Shown here in pieces: positions 27,213 to 39,289 of a stretch of DNA of 64,000 nt (positions are counted from its first letter, which is position 1; each line of letters opens with the position of its first letter). The stretch comes from Rhabdophis nuchalis. Taxonomy: Eukaryota; Chordata; Lepidosauria; Squamata; Natricidae. A program made the position numbers and the translations under genes. The notes under the pieces are model-generated. The model searched no databases, was not told where the DNA came from, and saw only the letters and a list, made by a program, of their open reading frames with translations. The stretch is from NCBI GenBank assembly GCA_039707465.1, contig CM077643.1, positions 47,462,605-47,526,604 on the forward strand, written 5' to 3'.

Positions 27213-27375
27213 ATCTGCAAAGGATGGCGCTACTTGGAACATCTTACATTCTACAAAGATACTTGGTTGATACCTAGGATGCTGGCAGCAAACTGTATCA
27301 ACCATTAGCACCGGTCAGTAATATTTGCAATGCATTTTTAAATGTTCAGTTGGCTGAGTTTCATGTTTTATGAAT
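27213..27375 (+). mobile_element. R4/Dong-like LINE 3' end
   Basis: About 160 bp match the 3' end of the copies at 1,362 and 4,751, including GTTGATACCTAGGATGCTGG and GTTCAGTTGGCTGAGTTTCA. An irregular AAT/AGC/AAC tail follows. Confidence 0.65.
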
Positions 27376-29639
27376 AAAGTAAATAATAATAGCAGCAGCA
27401 ACAACATTAACAACCACCACCACCACAAAATCCTATCCAGTTGGTTCTGGAATATCAGCAGTTTAAGGATTAGCAGGTGAACTCCTAAATTTATTGCTTT
27501 GAATGATAATATCAAAATGCAAGAAGGAGTGATAGGATGTAAGCTATCCAGGCTGAATTCTTAATTTCTAGGCTTTTAACAAATATAGCACCCTACCATT
27601 CGTACCAAAGTTGAATGGTTACAATTAGCTGTGAAACTGAAAAAGCAGATTAAATCCAATTTTACAAACTTTAGCTCAGAGGTTTAAACAAAAAGTTTCA
27701 GTCAAACAGAGAGAATAGAAAAGAGGCAGATCAGATACATAGAGTACATATATTATACAAATCATATTTGACATCACAGAAAATGTAACTATAGACTATG
27801 GCACATAGACTATCAAAAGCTGCTGGTCGCATTTCTCTGTTGATTCACCACTGATTCATCCTTGGCTTCTATTCTAGTTTTTCAATTGGCACTTCTATCA
27901 AGTAGATGGAATGTCAAGATGAGCAGATATGTATCTTATTGTCACGCTTTATGGGACACAATAAAGTGTTCCTGCTCCTCTTGAGTCAAAATGTTATCTG
28001 TCAATTAATGCAAACAAGACAAGACAAAAGAGAAACTGCAGTGGGCAGCCATTGGCTTGAGGTACCGAACAGCCTGAGGAAATTGCTTGCATTAACCAAA
28101 CAAAACCCACTGGAAGCAGCCCACGTGAAAATCTGCAAGAAGTCGAAATAGTCTTTGCTAGGTAAATCATGAAGATTTGTTTTAATTTCCTCCCTCAAGG
28201 ATCTTGAAACCGCCCTTTGCAATACTCCCATTCCTGCAGATCTGTTAAAAACTATGCACCACAAGTCTTTCGAACCAGCTTGCAAGAAGGCTTAACTGAC
28301 TACTCTGGAGATGATACAGAAAAAAAAATCTTCTCATCACCTGTGAATGTAGGCACCAGAGCTAAATGCCTTGGTATGCATTTATCATATTTTAACACAG
28401 AATATTTTTTTTTCTTGCATGGGATTTGAAACGAATTACCCCTGCTGCAATCATTATAATTGCTTTGATTTAAATGCTTTTCATTTTTCAGGACTCCTGG
28501 CTGGAGAAGGGACTCTGAATAGGAGAATATTGTTGGATTCCACTAACTGCACCTGGTATTCAGGTCCACTCTTTGGAGGAAAGTATCGACTTCCTCTAAA
28601 GAGGATATTAAGCTGCTTAGAGATTCATTATGGCTGACAATTAGCATACAAATGAATCACCTGTCTATTAGGACCTCTGGCATATTTCTCAATTTTGTTT
28701 GATGGAGGGGTTGATTTTGTTCCCTGTTTGTTGCTGTCTTGGAGAGGGAATGAGATTGAGTTTGGAATTAGTCCATCTAAAGCAATTTTTAAAAACTTGG
28801 CAACTTTAAGAAGTGTGGACTTCAATTCCCAGAATTCCCAAGCTAGCATGCTGGCAGTTAAAGTCCACAGATCTTAAAGTTATTGTGATTCAAAAACACT
28901 CACTAAAAGCATCCATGATACCGAGCGAATGAGTAACAGAACATTCCAAGATTCCTTTGAAATTAGTTGAATAATCTCTGATAGAATAATTATTTTGTTG
29001 TCACTTTAAATGTAGACTAATCAGCATATGTTAAAATGAGATTTTGTTGTTTTGCTGTTATTACTTTCTTGGGTCTTGGAGAATGGATCTTCCTTCTTCC
29101 AGTCTTGTCTTTATCCTGGGAACAAAGAGGGCGGAAACAGTGAAAGGTACTATTTGGTCTTCTTCCTTCTCTTTTGCTTCTATCTTTACGAAGAATCTGG
29201 ACTCAGCTACTTGCCCACTCGAGTGATATTTTTTTAAGTCCCTGGAGCATAGAATCCACCAAACTGTCAGTCACAATATTACTTGATAATCTCTCTCTCA
29301 TTAACAAACCTGAAAAGCCCTAAGTGATGTATGAGAAGGTTGCTTCTACTCTTTTGATCACCCACTGTGTTTTAGTGCTATGATTGGTCAATGTATTTTC
29401 ACTAAATATCTGCCATTTCTCTGTGGGAGAAGTAGTTACCCAAGTAGTTTTGCTCAATCGTTCTTACGCTTTCTGCATTTGTCCTTCTGAAAGAGCAGCA
29501 CTTTCCCCCTTCCAGTGCTTCCCAAATCTAACATAAGCTTGAAGTAATCCTGTCAACTCAACACCTGACAAAAGTGCTCTGAACATCAGATACAATGCCA
29601 CCTACAGCTTAATATCCCATGTCAGAAAAGTGAAATAAA
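27376..29639. other. Intergenic, unassigned
   Basis: Unique-looking except the decayed hAT copy at 28,790-28,885. 28,020-28,180 looks non-repetitive and GC-balanced. Confidence 0.5.
28790..28885 (+). mobile_element. Degenerate hAT miniature element
   Basis: The arms GTGGACTTCAATTCCCAGAA and GTTAAAGTCCACAGATCTTA are recognisable but the termini are lost. Confidence 0.5.
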
Positions 29640-29662
29640 CAGGGAAAGAAAGAAAAGAGAGG

Positions 29663-29704
<42 letters not shown>

Positions 29705-29901
29705 GGAGAGAGAGAGAGAAAAGAAAGAAAGAAAGGGAGAGAAAGAGAGAAAAAGAAAGAGAAAGCAAGGAAAAGAAAGAAAAAGAATGAAGAAAAAGAG
29801 AAAAAGAAAGAAAGAAAGAAAGATAGAGGGAGGGAGAGAGAAAGAGAAAGCAAAAGAGACAGAGAAAGTAGGGAGAAAGAGAGAGAGAGAAAGAAAGAAA
29901 G

Positions 29902-29960
<59 letters not shown>

Positions 29961-29962
29961 CA
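29640..29962 (+). repeat. Purine-rich (GA/GAAA) low-complexity tract
   Basis: Over 300 bp of almost exclusively purines on the plus strand, with pure (GA)n at 29,668-29,702 and (GAAA)n at 29,905-29,960. Long open frames on both strands here are artefacts. Confidence 0.93.
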
Positions 29963-30820
29963 TTTCAAAATGTTGCAAACAATGAATGTTTTTGTTTCCT
30001 TCAACCCCAGCAGCCAACCAAGTGGAAATACTACTTCCATTCTTAATCTACAAATGAAATTAAAGTTGTTGAAAGATGCCTATGAAACCAGAAGAGTCCT
30101 CCTTTTTGGCAAAAGAAGAGGAAAAGCTGAAACCGCAACAATATTTGAGCAGCTTTATTAAATTTCCAGCCATATCAAGAATCATCACCAAGCATATGGT
30201 GTTTATACACAAATGCAGAAGATAAACATGTTGGCTCTTCGGAGAGAGACAGATACATTTGAAAGCTGCCCCAGCATAAAAAGAAGACTTTGAAAGGAAG
30301 ATTGGACAATCTGCAAAATTTGTGCTGAGCCAAGAAAACAACTGGGATTACCAGCAGATTCAGGGTCCCCAGCCAACGGGAAGTAGGAAGAGTCCTAGTC
30401 AGTAGTTGCGTTGCCCTCTGCAACAAGGGATGAAAGTAAAATACTCCAGGTAGAAACTGTTCCTGCCAATTGGCAGAAAGGTCTGGCTGCAATCACACAT
30501 TCTCTTCCCAAAAAGCTCCTTAAAAGAAATGAAATGAGGCACAGCGGGCCTATCTAGTGAGCACAGACGTTTCCACACCCTGGCATGGGTTCATCAAATC
30601 ACAAAATAGAAATAGTGTGTGTGTGAGAGAGAGAGAGAGAGTGTGTGTGTGTGTGTGTGTGAGTGAGTGCACATGTGCGCGCGCACACACCTTCAAATCA
30701 TTCTTGATATCTGGAGACTGCCCGGACAAGTCCCTGCAGTTTTCTTGGCAAAATTTTGGAAGTGGATGGTCACTGCCGCCTTCCTGGGACTGAGAGAATG
30801 TGACTAGCCCAAGGAAAGCA
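29963..30820. other. Intergenic, unassigned
   Basis: Unique-looking sequence with one microsatellite at 30,615-30,690. No exon with convincing splice sites. Confidence 0.45.
30615..30690 (+). repeat. (GT)n-(GA)n-(GT)n compound microsatellite
   Basis: GT, GA and GT runs followed by a GCGC/CACA stretch. Confidence 0.85.
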
Positions 30821-30824
30821 ATCG

Positions 30825-31025
30825 CAATAGCCCTTAGACTTATATACCACTTCATAATGCTTTACAGCCCTCTCTACGCGGTTTACAGAGTCAGTATGTT
30901 GCCCCCAACAATCTGGGTCCTCATTTTACCCACCTCGGAAGGATGGAAGGCTGAGTTAACCTTGAGCCGGTGAGATCCGAACTGGCAGGCTTTGATGCCA
31001 GTTGTTAGATTACTATTGGACCATT
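30825..31025 (-). mobile_element. tRNA-derived squamate SINE (Squam1-like)
   Basis: Reverse-oriented copy: TATACCACTTCATAATGCTT, CCCCCAACAATCTGGGTCC, GGAAGGATGGAAGGCTGAG. The head is degraded and abuts the hAT element at 31,047. Confidence 0.72.
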
Positions 31026-31046
31026 GCTTGGGAAATCACTCTAGTA

Positions 31047-31517
31047 CCATGATGGCAATCTATGGCACGGGTGCCACAGGTGGCACCCGGAGCCCTATCT
31101 GCTGGCACGCGAGCTGCCAGCTCCAGCACACATGTGCATACCAGCCAACTGATTTTCGGCCTTCCAGAGGGCCATGGGAGGCTGTTTTTGACCTCCCCAG
31201 GGTTTAGGAAAGCCTCTGGAGCCTGGGGAGGGTGAAAAATGGGCCGAACAGGCCAACCAAACTTCTGGTTGGCCCGTTGGGCCTGTTTTTCACCTTCCCT
31301 AGGCTGAAGGACAAAAACAGCTTCCCACGGTCCCCCCAGAAGAAATGCCAAGCTCAGCTTGGAGGCGAGTAGCACAGTGCAGGTAGGGGGGGAGGGTTGT
31401 GCATGCATGCACATGTGGGGGGATGCTTTGCATTATGGGTGCCAGCACACACGCATACTACCATGCGCAGGCCCTAACATTTTTGGCACCCAACAACAAA
31501 AAGGTTAGCCACCACTG
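31047..31517 (+). mobile_element. hAT non-autonomous element (GGCACG family)
   Basis: 471 bp with CATGATGGCAATCTATGGCA at the left and GGTTAGCCACCACTG at the right. Exact 8-bp duplication CTCTAGTA at 31,039-31,046 and 31,518-31,525. Confidence 0.85.
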
Positions 31518-31529
31518 CTCTAGTATATC

Positions 31530-32060
31530 CTTCTGCCTTCCTTCCTTTATCACAGCAAAAGCTCATTGAAGTAGGTCAGGAGCTAATAATGATCAGCCCA
31601 ATTGTTTGCAGAAAGCTACCATGGATGTAGACAGACTTGATCCTGGCTCTTCTTGATACTAGCTCAGCATCTTAATCTTAACCACAGCGCCACCCTGACT
31701 CTTCTGAGAATTTCCAAGGAGGAAAGAGTGCCGCTTGCCTTTAACAGGGAAAATAATTATTCCTAATTTTGTGAGTTAACCCTGGTTTGGCAGTGGGGTC
31801 CTATTATTTTCAGCCCTGGAGAAATGCATTTTGTCAGAGATTTTCTCACCTCCTGAGCAAAACGTAGCCCTACTCTGACTTTACCTCCAATGGATGTCAT
31901 TCTTTCTGCAATTAGAAGAAGCCAACTAATCCTGCCTTTGGGGTGTTTAAAATACTCTTTGCCTAACAGGGTTTGTACAGGTGTGGGCTGGACTTCTATT
32001 TCCACAATTGTGTATCAGAGCTAAAATTTGTCATCAGGTTTGCCATGCAGGATCATCTAG
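31530..32060. other. Intergenic, unassigned
   Basis: No gene or repeat recognised. Confidence 0.45.
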
Positions 32061-32062
32061 AT

Positions 32063-32161
32063 CAGTGTTTTTCAACCTTGCCAAATTGGAGATAGGTGGA
32101 CTTCAACTTCCAGCATTCTCCAGCCAACCGATCTTCAGTTTGGGAAGGTTGAGAAACACCA
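32063..32161 (+). mobile_element. hAT miniature element, CAGTGTTT family
   Basis: 99 bp run from CAGTGTTTTTCAACC to GGTTGAGAAACACC. The flanks ATCTAGAT and ATTTAGAT match at seven of eight positions. Confidence 0.7.
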
Positions 32162-32660
32162 ATTTAGATTGTAAGTAGAAACAGAAATATTTGAATGCAA
32201 TTCATGCCTCTGGCTTTGAAATTGTGCAGCAGAAGGGTTTTATCAAAGGTCTTTTCATCTCGAAAAACTTGACATCAGGATAGGATTTTGTTTTGTCTTT
32301 TTTTGGCATATTCTGCTATTCCAAGGAAGTCCTGAAGGAGGGGGAAAGTTCTCTTCTTGGTCACTATTGGTGATAAAAGCAAATCTAGTTATCTTTGTGC
32401 TGTCCTGTTGATGCCATCTTGAGCCGATTTCTGCATATCCAAATTCTTTTACTCTCTTATTTAGAACCAATTCAGTCTAATGTAAATGCAAATATTATAT
32501 TCCTGTTGTTGCTGTTAAGCAATTGGGAGTTGATCCCTGCTTCACAACAGAAAACTGTTGTACAACATGAAACTTAAAAGAGAGTCAGGGTGATGATCAA
32601 AAGTCAAACATGGAGACCAAATTTAGGTAAACTGGTTTCTTGACAATGGAGGGTGCAAAT

Positions 32661-33020
32661 ATAGGAAGTCCTCTGCTTACGACCACCATTGAGTCCAACA
32701 TTTCTGTTGCTAAGCGAAACATTTCTTAAGTTCATTTTTTCCTATTTCTTGCCACAATTGTTAAGTGAATCATGGCAGTTATTCAGTTAGTAATGGCTGT
32801 TAAGCATATCTGGTTTCTCCATTGACTCTGTTTGTCGGAAGTTTGCAGAGGTTGATCTCATTGTAAATGTCATAAATATGAGACATTTGCCAAGCATCTG
32901 AATTTTGATCAGGTGGCCACCAGGATGCTGGTGTGAAAAATGGTCATGTCACTTTTTTCAGGGCTGTTGTAACTTTCAATTGTCACTATATGAACTGTTG
33001 TAAGTTGAGGACTACCTATA
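32661..33020 (+). mobile_element. TIR DNA transposon relic (GTAGTCCTC family)
   Basis: About 360 bp start AGGAAGTCCTCTGCTTACGA and end TGTAAGTTGAGGACTACCT, imperfect inverted repeats. The interior has repeated TGTTAAGTGAATC-like motifs. The superfamily is not determined. Confidence 0.6.
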
Positions 33021-33424
33021 GGTTTTTTTTGTAATTTACATGACATGGTAGTGTCATTTTGAGAGAGAGAAAATAACAGAGACAAGCTTTTATCCAAGCC
33101 TGAATGAAAAACAGTTCAAAGAATTGCAAGTTGATGGCAAACAACTTTTTGCTTCCGGAGACTCTGAAGAGGTCCTCTCCACCAAAGTAAACGATTTTTT
33201 ATTGGCAAAAGCTCAGCATTGTGCTATAAGGAGGTATCTCCATTTTGGAGCAAATGAATGTGAATGCCCCTCTTTCTGATGATGGGCACAATCTAGCACT
33301 TGAAAAAGTAATCAGCAATGTTCTCAGGTTCATCCAGATTTGGGAGAAACCATACCTAGCTTTATGGCTGGTTCGGAGAACCTCCAAATCCCACCCCTGT
33401 CTGGTGGTTTTTTGACGATATAAA

Positions 33425-33892
33425 AAAGACGCGGAAACTCTAGAAAGAGCGCAGAGAAGAGCAACAAAGATGATTAGGGGACTGGAGACTAAGACATATG
33501 AAGAACGGTTGCAGGAACTGGGTATGCCTAGTTTAATGAAAAGAAGGACTAGGGGAGACATGATAGCAGTGTTCCGATATCTCAGGGGTTGCCACAAAGA
33601 AGAGGGAGTCAAGCTATTCTCCAAAGCACCTGAGGGCAGGACAAGAAACAATGGGTGGAAACTAATCAAGGAGAGAAGCAACTTAGAACTGAGAAGAAAT
33701 TTCCTGACAGTTAGAACAATTAATCAGTGGAACAGCTTGCCTCCAGAAGTTGTGAATGCTCCAACACTCCAACACGTTTTAAACAAGAGATTGGATAACC
33801 ATTTGTCTGAAGTGGTGTAGGGTTTCCTGCCTAAGCAGGGGGTTGGACTAGAAGACCTCCAAGGTCCCTTCCAACTCTACTATTCTACACAA
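33425..33892 (+). mobile_element. CR1 LINE 3' end
   Basis: The open frame 33,470-33,820 (TYEERLQELGMPSLMKRRTR..., [16 protein letters not shown]) is the C-terminal end of CR1 ORF2. The 3' UTR contains the classic GGACTAGAAGACCTCCAAGG and TCCCTTCCAACTCTA tail. It is a 5'-truncated copy. Confidence 0.88.
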
Positions 33893-35584
33893 AGCAAGCT
33901 AAAATAATATATTGAAGAAAGAAAAGAATGAATGTACCTCCCACAAGCAGTAATCCTTTTTACAGGGGCATATCTAAATCTTTCAGTTAAAAAAAATACC
34001 TACTTTCTCCAAACCATGCTAGTCAATCTTGTAGGATTGTTGCCTTGGCGTTTCGCTGTGGATTTGATGTACATAAAGTCATTTTAAAGATTCTCATGTG
34101 GGTGAAATGCCAAATTTAATATTTCTAGCAGAAATATTAATATAAATGTTAAATATATATTTCTAAACATGTAGAAAGTTTCATAGTATTCAACAACTGC
34201 GGCCACCCACCCACCCACCCCAATAAAATGCCAGTTTCCCTTCTCTGTTGTTGTTTTTTTCTCCCCACAACTCCGTGTTTTACATTTGAAAAGAAAGCAA
34301 GGGAGCAATAAATAAATAAGTAACATGCCCCGGTTCACTCTAGTATGACAATTAAATCCAACCATTTAACAGCTTGCATCTGTAAATAGAGCAGCTTGCA
34401 AATCAACCAGGGTCTCCAGTGTGTCGATAAGTAGAAACAAAGTTTTAAATCTGATGCCTGCATTCTGAACCACATTCCAGAATGTAAATATGCACACAAA
34501 AGCATGGAGCTACATATTTTGATGGAAACAATTACAAGGCTGGCCCCTTTGCCTGATTCTTCTCTGGTGTGCCCTCTGCTGGATGCATGGACCCAAAGCA
34601 GGGTACCGCACCTCCAATTAATTATTGGCATCTCCTGCCAACATCTGGCTGCATCTGCTTTCATGTAAAATTTGGTTCAACTGCACCCCCCCTCCTAAAA
34701 AAATGCAAGGAGGGTTTACTTAGAGTAGAGTCTTGGAGGAAGGCTATTAGTCTCTGTACTTTGTTCCCTTTGCACCCAACTATCTGTCACCAAAATAAAT
34801 ACATGTCAGGAATAATTTCATGGAATAATTTCCCACATAGTACAACTTATTGCTTAGCATATTATCGCTTAAAAAGTGTGCTCTTATTTGAATACTGCTG
34901 ATGACACACTTTACATACACACCCATGAACTTGAGAAAGATTTATGGCAACCTACAATTTTATTTTATTTTTTATTTTTTTGCATGAATTTAATAAAACT
35001 TTCACGTTTTTGCAATCCACATATGACAGCCCTCTATGTTTGCTGACTCCATGTAGCCAGATTTATATTATTTGCTTATTGAGGCATATGAAAAAGGACA
35101 AGGCAAACGAAGAAACTTTTAAAAAGGGCACACAGAGGCATTGAGAATTACTTTAACTGAGTCATCCCTTTGGCTCTCCTAGCCAAATCTTACCTTCTGA
35201 GATGAACAGAAGATCTGTTTCTAAGCAGAGGCTTTCCCAACTGGCTATGCCAGAAACTGTATTGGAAACCTTGTACACACAAACATCCATTGTATACTGA
35301 AGTTTTTAGCTCCTAAAAACCATCTGGTTTTACCCATTACTGTAAACCATGTGATGTTTGGTGAGGTTTCAGTATGTTGGATGGACCCAGCCATGGTGCT
35401 AGGAAATCATGCTTTATGGCTTAGCATGATGCATAAATCACTGGGGGTCATTTAATGAGAAATGGGCAGGCAACCCATGGTTAGCAGGTGCCTGAGTTAA
35501 CCCCAATTAAATAGGAGTCATTCATTTTTTTCACATTTAAAAAGGATCCTGGATACCTGCGGTGTAATTCTAGTGACATATAAA
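33893..35584. other. Intergenic, unassigned
   Basis: 34,330-34,560 is unique-looking (GACAATTAAATCCAACC, GGAAACAATTACAAGG). 35,300-35,500 may be an old DNA element with repeated CCATGGTT-like words. No gene. Confidence 0.45.
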
Positions 35585-35935
35585 TAAAGGTAAAGGTTCC
35601 CCTCACACATATGTGCTAGTTATTCCCGACTCTAGGGGTCGGTGCTCATCTTGTTTCAAAGCTGAAGAGCCAGCGCTGTCCAAAGACATCTCCATGGTCA
35701 TGTGGCCAGCATGACTAAATGCTGAAGGCGCACGGAACGCTGTTCCCTTCCCACCAAAGGTGGTTCCTATTTTTCTACTTGCATTTTTACATGCTTTTGA
35801 ACTGCTAGGTTGGCAGAAGCTGGGACAAGTAACGGGAGCTCACTCTGTTATGTGGTGCTAGGGATTCAAACCGCCAAATGCCTGACCTTTCTGATTGACA
35901 AGCTCAGCATCTTAGCCACTGAGCCACTGTCTCCC
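35585..35935 (-). mobile_element. Sauria-type SINE
   Basis: A full-length copy in reverse orientation. It starts with the complement of the tail (AAAGGTTCCCCTCACACATA) and ends with the tRNA-like head (CACTGAGCCACTGTCTCCC). Confidence 0.85.
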
Positions 35936-37005
35936 TAAACTAACTGTGCGCAATTAGAAATTCATTGCAAAGCATCCCACATCCCTCATTGTCCCTCTGC
36001 TCATTTCTAAATGAATGTTGGCTTGTTGGAAATCCATCACTGTTTCTCCCCCAAATTACATATCTTGTTGACATTTCCTGCAATATATGAGAGCCACAAA
36101 CCATCTCTCTGCAATCTTCCTAACATTAATCTTTTCCCCTCCAGCCTTCTGGATTCATGAAGAATTGAAGCTTTCCTTGTGGCTATCTTAACACAGGATC
36201 TTTCAATCCCTGAAAAGTATGTGGGCATAAATTGTACTATTCCTGTGGTCAAGTCTTACTATGTCTCCCTAACAAGGCCAGTAAATAATGTTATCCTTAC
36301 ACTTCTAATGTGTGTCAAGTGAAGGAAAACAAAAGGTGGATTCCCTCAGGTTGATTTCCCCTCCCACTAACAGCTGGTGGATAAAGCAGCTATCAATTCT
36401 TCTGCACCTGGGAAGGGAAGAGCTAAGCAACTGCCCGTAGTTGCCTGGCACAGATGATTTAGTCACCTTTCAGGTTGGCTGAGTGATAAGCGGCAGGCCA
36501 GTCATCTGAACAATTTGTGAAGCATCAACGAGAAATTTTGGAATATGGGACAGACTAGAGATGTCATATTTTAGGGTATCCTTTTCTACACAAACCGTTG
36601 AAGGCATCTAGATCTTCATCGCTGAAGATTTCTCTCCTAAGGCAGATGAGACAGCTTCGTGGATTATAATTTGCTTTGGTTTTCTGTATGTGGCAAATAT
36701 ATAGGTCTCAAAGACAAAAGGGAAATTATTTTGTAATCCTTTATCATGGTCTAGCTGGATACCCGTGCTTCGTGACGAAACTATGTGATCGGGCAATGCA
36801 GGAGAAATCCAGTTCACTCTGGTTCAATCCATTGACTCAGTGGTGGTCGGTGATTGAAACACATAAGGGAATATCACTCCTGCTGCTTTGAGCCCAGAAG
36901 CAGTTCCATAGGTGAAAGGTGTAGACATTTTGGTGAGGTACTGACATTTTGTACTGTAATGAGTCCCAGACTGCTCCTGAGTGAAGGAGCGGAACGTCTG
37001 TCAGT
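35936..37005. other. Intergenic, unassigned
   Basis: No named repeat. It runs into the 88-bp tandem array. Confidence 0.45.
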
Positions 37006-37560
37006 TTGAACTGAGGTAATGGAATGTGAGGCAACTGGCAGTTGGAACAGAGTTCTTTTTAGATGGGGATGCGAAGTAGAATGTCTAACTCCTTAGCATC
37101 AGAACATGTTAATATAAGGCAACTGGCGGTTGGAACAGAGTTCTTTTCAGGTGGGGAGGGAGAGTAGAATTCCTTAGCATCAGAGCATGTTAATTACTGT
37201 ATAAGAAATACTAATGATCTGATGGTCATTTCAAACTGAGTTTGAACTGAGGTAATGGAATGTGAGGCAACTGGCAGTTGGAACAGAGTTCTTTTTAGAT
37301 GGGGATGCAAAGTAGAATGTCTAACTCCTTAGCATCAAAGCATATTAATATAAGGCAACTGGCAATCTGAACAGAGTTCTTTTCAGGTGGGGATGGGAAG
37401 TAGAATATCTAACTCCTTAGCATCAGAGCATGTTAATATAAGGCAACTGGCAGTTGGAACAGAGTTCTTTTCATGTGGGGAGGGAGAGTAGAACTCCTTA
37501 GCATCAGAGCGTTAATTTCTATATAAGAAATACTAATGATCTGATGGTCATTTCGAAAAA
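37006..37560 (+). repeat. Nested tandem repeat with 88-bp unit
   Basis: The motif GGCAACTGGCAGTTGGAACA recurs with GC starting at 37,031, 37,119, 37,267, 37,355 and 37,443. Spacing is 88 bp inside each block. Two blocks (two and three units) are separated by a shared segment containing GTATAAGAAATACTAATGATC and TGATGGTCATTTC, giving a 236-bp higher-order step. Each unit ends TCCTTAGCATCAGAGCATGT. Confidence 0.85.
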
Positions 37561-37865
37561 TCCTTTCTTAGCAAGCACCAAGAGGAACATAGGTGCCAAA
37601 TTTCAAGTTTGTAGGGTTAATGGTTCTGGAGATTTCATGATGAGTGAACTATATTTGGCTTTTACCTATATATAGATTATGCCATTTCCTGTATATGGTT
37701 AGATTTACAAGGAACTGTGAAAATTGAAGAATGAAAACCAATAACAAGAAGTAATTTCTAAAGGTTGAGACTTTCTCAATAGTTTCATAGTTTCTGGATA
37801 AATCTGTAAGAGATGACGAGGAGCAGCCTGAGGGAGGGATTAAGTTTAGAGACCCTTCGTGCCCA

Positions 37866-38150
37866 CAAGATTAGATTAGATTAGATTAGATTTATTGAAT
37901 TTATATACCGCCCTTCTCCCTTTCAGGACTCAGGGCGGTGTACAGCCAACGGTAAGAATGGATAATACAAAAGCTAAAATCATATGTTAAAATATATTAA
38001 ATGGATTGGCCCGCCAATTAAAACCCCCTGCTAAAATCAATTTAAAAACTACGACAGGCCGGCAGCACAAAATAAATGGGTCTTCAGGGCCTGACGGAAG
38101 AGGCGTAGGTCCGTGATCGTCCGTAGTTCAGGGGGTAGGTCAAGAGATCT
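37866..38150 (-). mobile_element. L2-group LINE 3' fragment with (GATTA)n tail
   Basis: On the plus strand, ATATACCGCCCTTCTCCC and the following GGACTCAGGGCGGTGTACAG are the reverse complement of the L2-group 3' tail. The tail microsatellite is (GATTA)n at 37,870-37,892. Confidence 0.7.
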
Positions 38151-39289
38151 AACTCCAACCCCCCTTGAATTCCATTAACTCTTATCTACCGCTAATTCGC
38201 CTTGACTTTCAGTAGTTCAGTTTCTTGTTTAGGGATAGCACAGAATAAACCTGTATTCATTTGAATAATTCTGGTTCCTGATTTCTTGTGCCTGACAAAA
38301 TCATGGTAATTGGACAGTCCCGTTATTACAGATGATACTCCTGTTGAAATTCTCTGGTGATTTAACCCCAAAGGAAGAAGTCTATTACTCACTACCCTGA
38401 GCCAGTAATAGGTAACATTAATCATGATCCAGTAACAGATAACAATAATCAAAAAAATCTTGTCTGCTTGCAAGCTCTCAGGATTGAAACAGATGCTCTG
38501 CCTATTCCAGGTAAAAATAACAGTGATGGAAAAGAAGCAATGCAGGAGAGAGAATACTTGAATGTCAAGATAATTGAACCTTGAAGATCCTGACTCTGGT
38601 ACCCTACAGGAGAAATAGTCACACTTATATTTCACAAAACCCACAATCTGATTTCTGACTAGATCCCTATTAATCTCCTGGTGGTTTACAAGAAAAAGAC
38701 AGTTTTTCTTTTACATATGCAAATTCCATCTAAATCTATATATAATTACTGAAGAGTTGTAGTCATGTTAGTTTCTCATCTCACATTAGTTTGAACATAT
38801 TAAGTCAGCTGAGGCCATACAGGTCTCGGATCTCTTACTTTTCCCATAAATGCAGGGAAGGTAGGATGAAGAAGTCAAATTGGAGATACATCTCTTTCAC
38901 CTTACTCCCTTATTTCACCTTCCTTACTACAATTTTTTTTCTGTTATTGCTTTACCCTAAACTGTACACAGATTTTTTTCAATTTCCTGGGGAAAAGGGG
39001 GTATGTAAATAGGAGGGGGGAAATTAAATATATATATCAGCAACCTTACCTGCATCTCACTTCATTTTCTATATAAATATACTTTCTAATATATGTATAT
39101 ACTATATAAATATATATTACTATACAGATCAGCAACCCTTATCTGCCTCTCACTTTATTTTCTGTAAATATACTTTATAGTATATTTGTAAACTATATAA
39201 ATATATATTACTATACATATCAGCAACCTTACCTGCATCTCACTTCATTTTCTATAAATATACTTATTAACATAAGATACCCAATTAAG

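Noticed and set aside
29602..30040. Overlapping Ser/Leu/Phe-rich frames as secreted or structural proteins
   Set aside because: They are translations of a purine-rich low-complexity tract and are open on both strands for that reason.
33470..33820. 116-codon open frame as a host gene
   Set aside because: It is the conserved end of CR1 ORF2 with the CR1 3' tail downstream.
37006..37560. CRISPR-like array from regularly spaced repeats
   Set aside because: The units are contiguous 88-bp tandem copies without unique spacers, in a vertebrate genome.
38192..38644. 150-codon minus-strand frame as a gene
   Set aside because: No recognisable domain or homologue. AT-rich intergenic context; long but compatible with chance.
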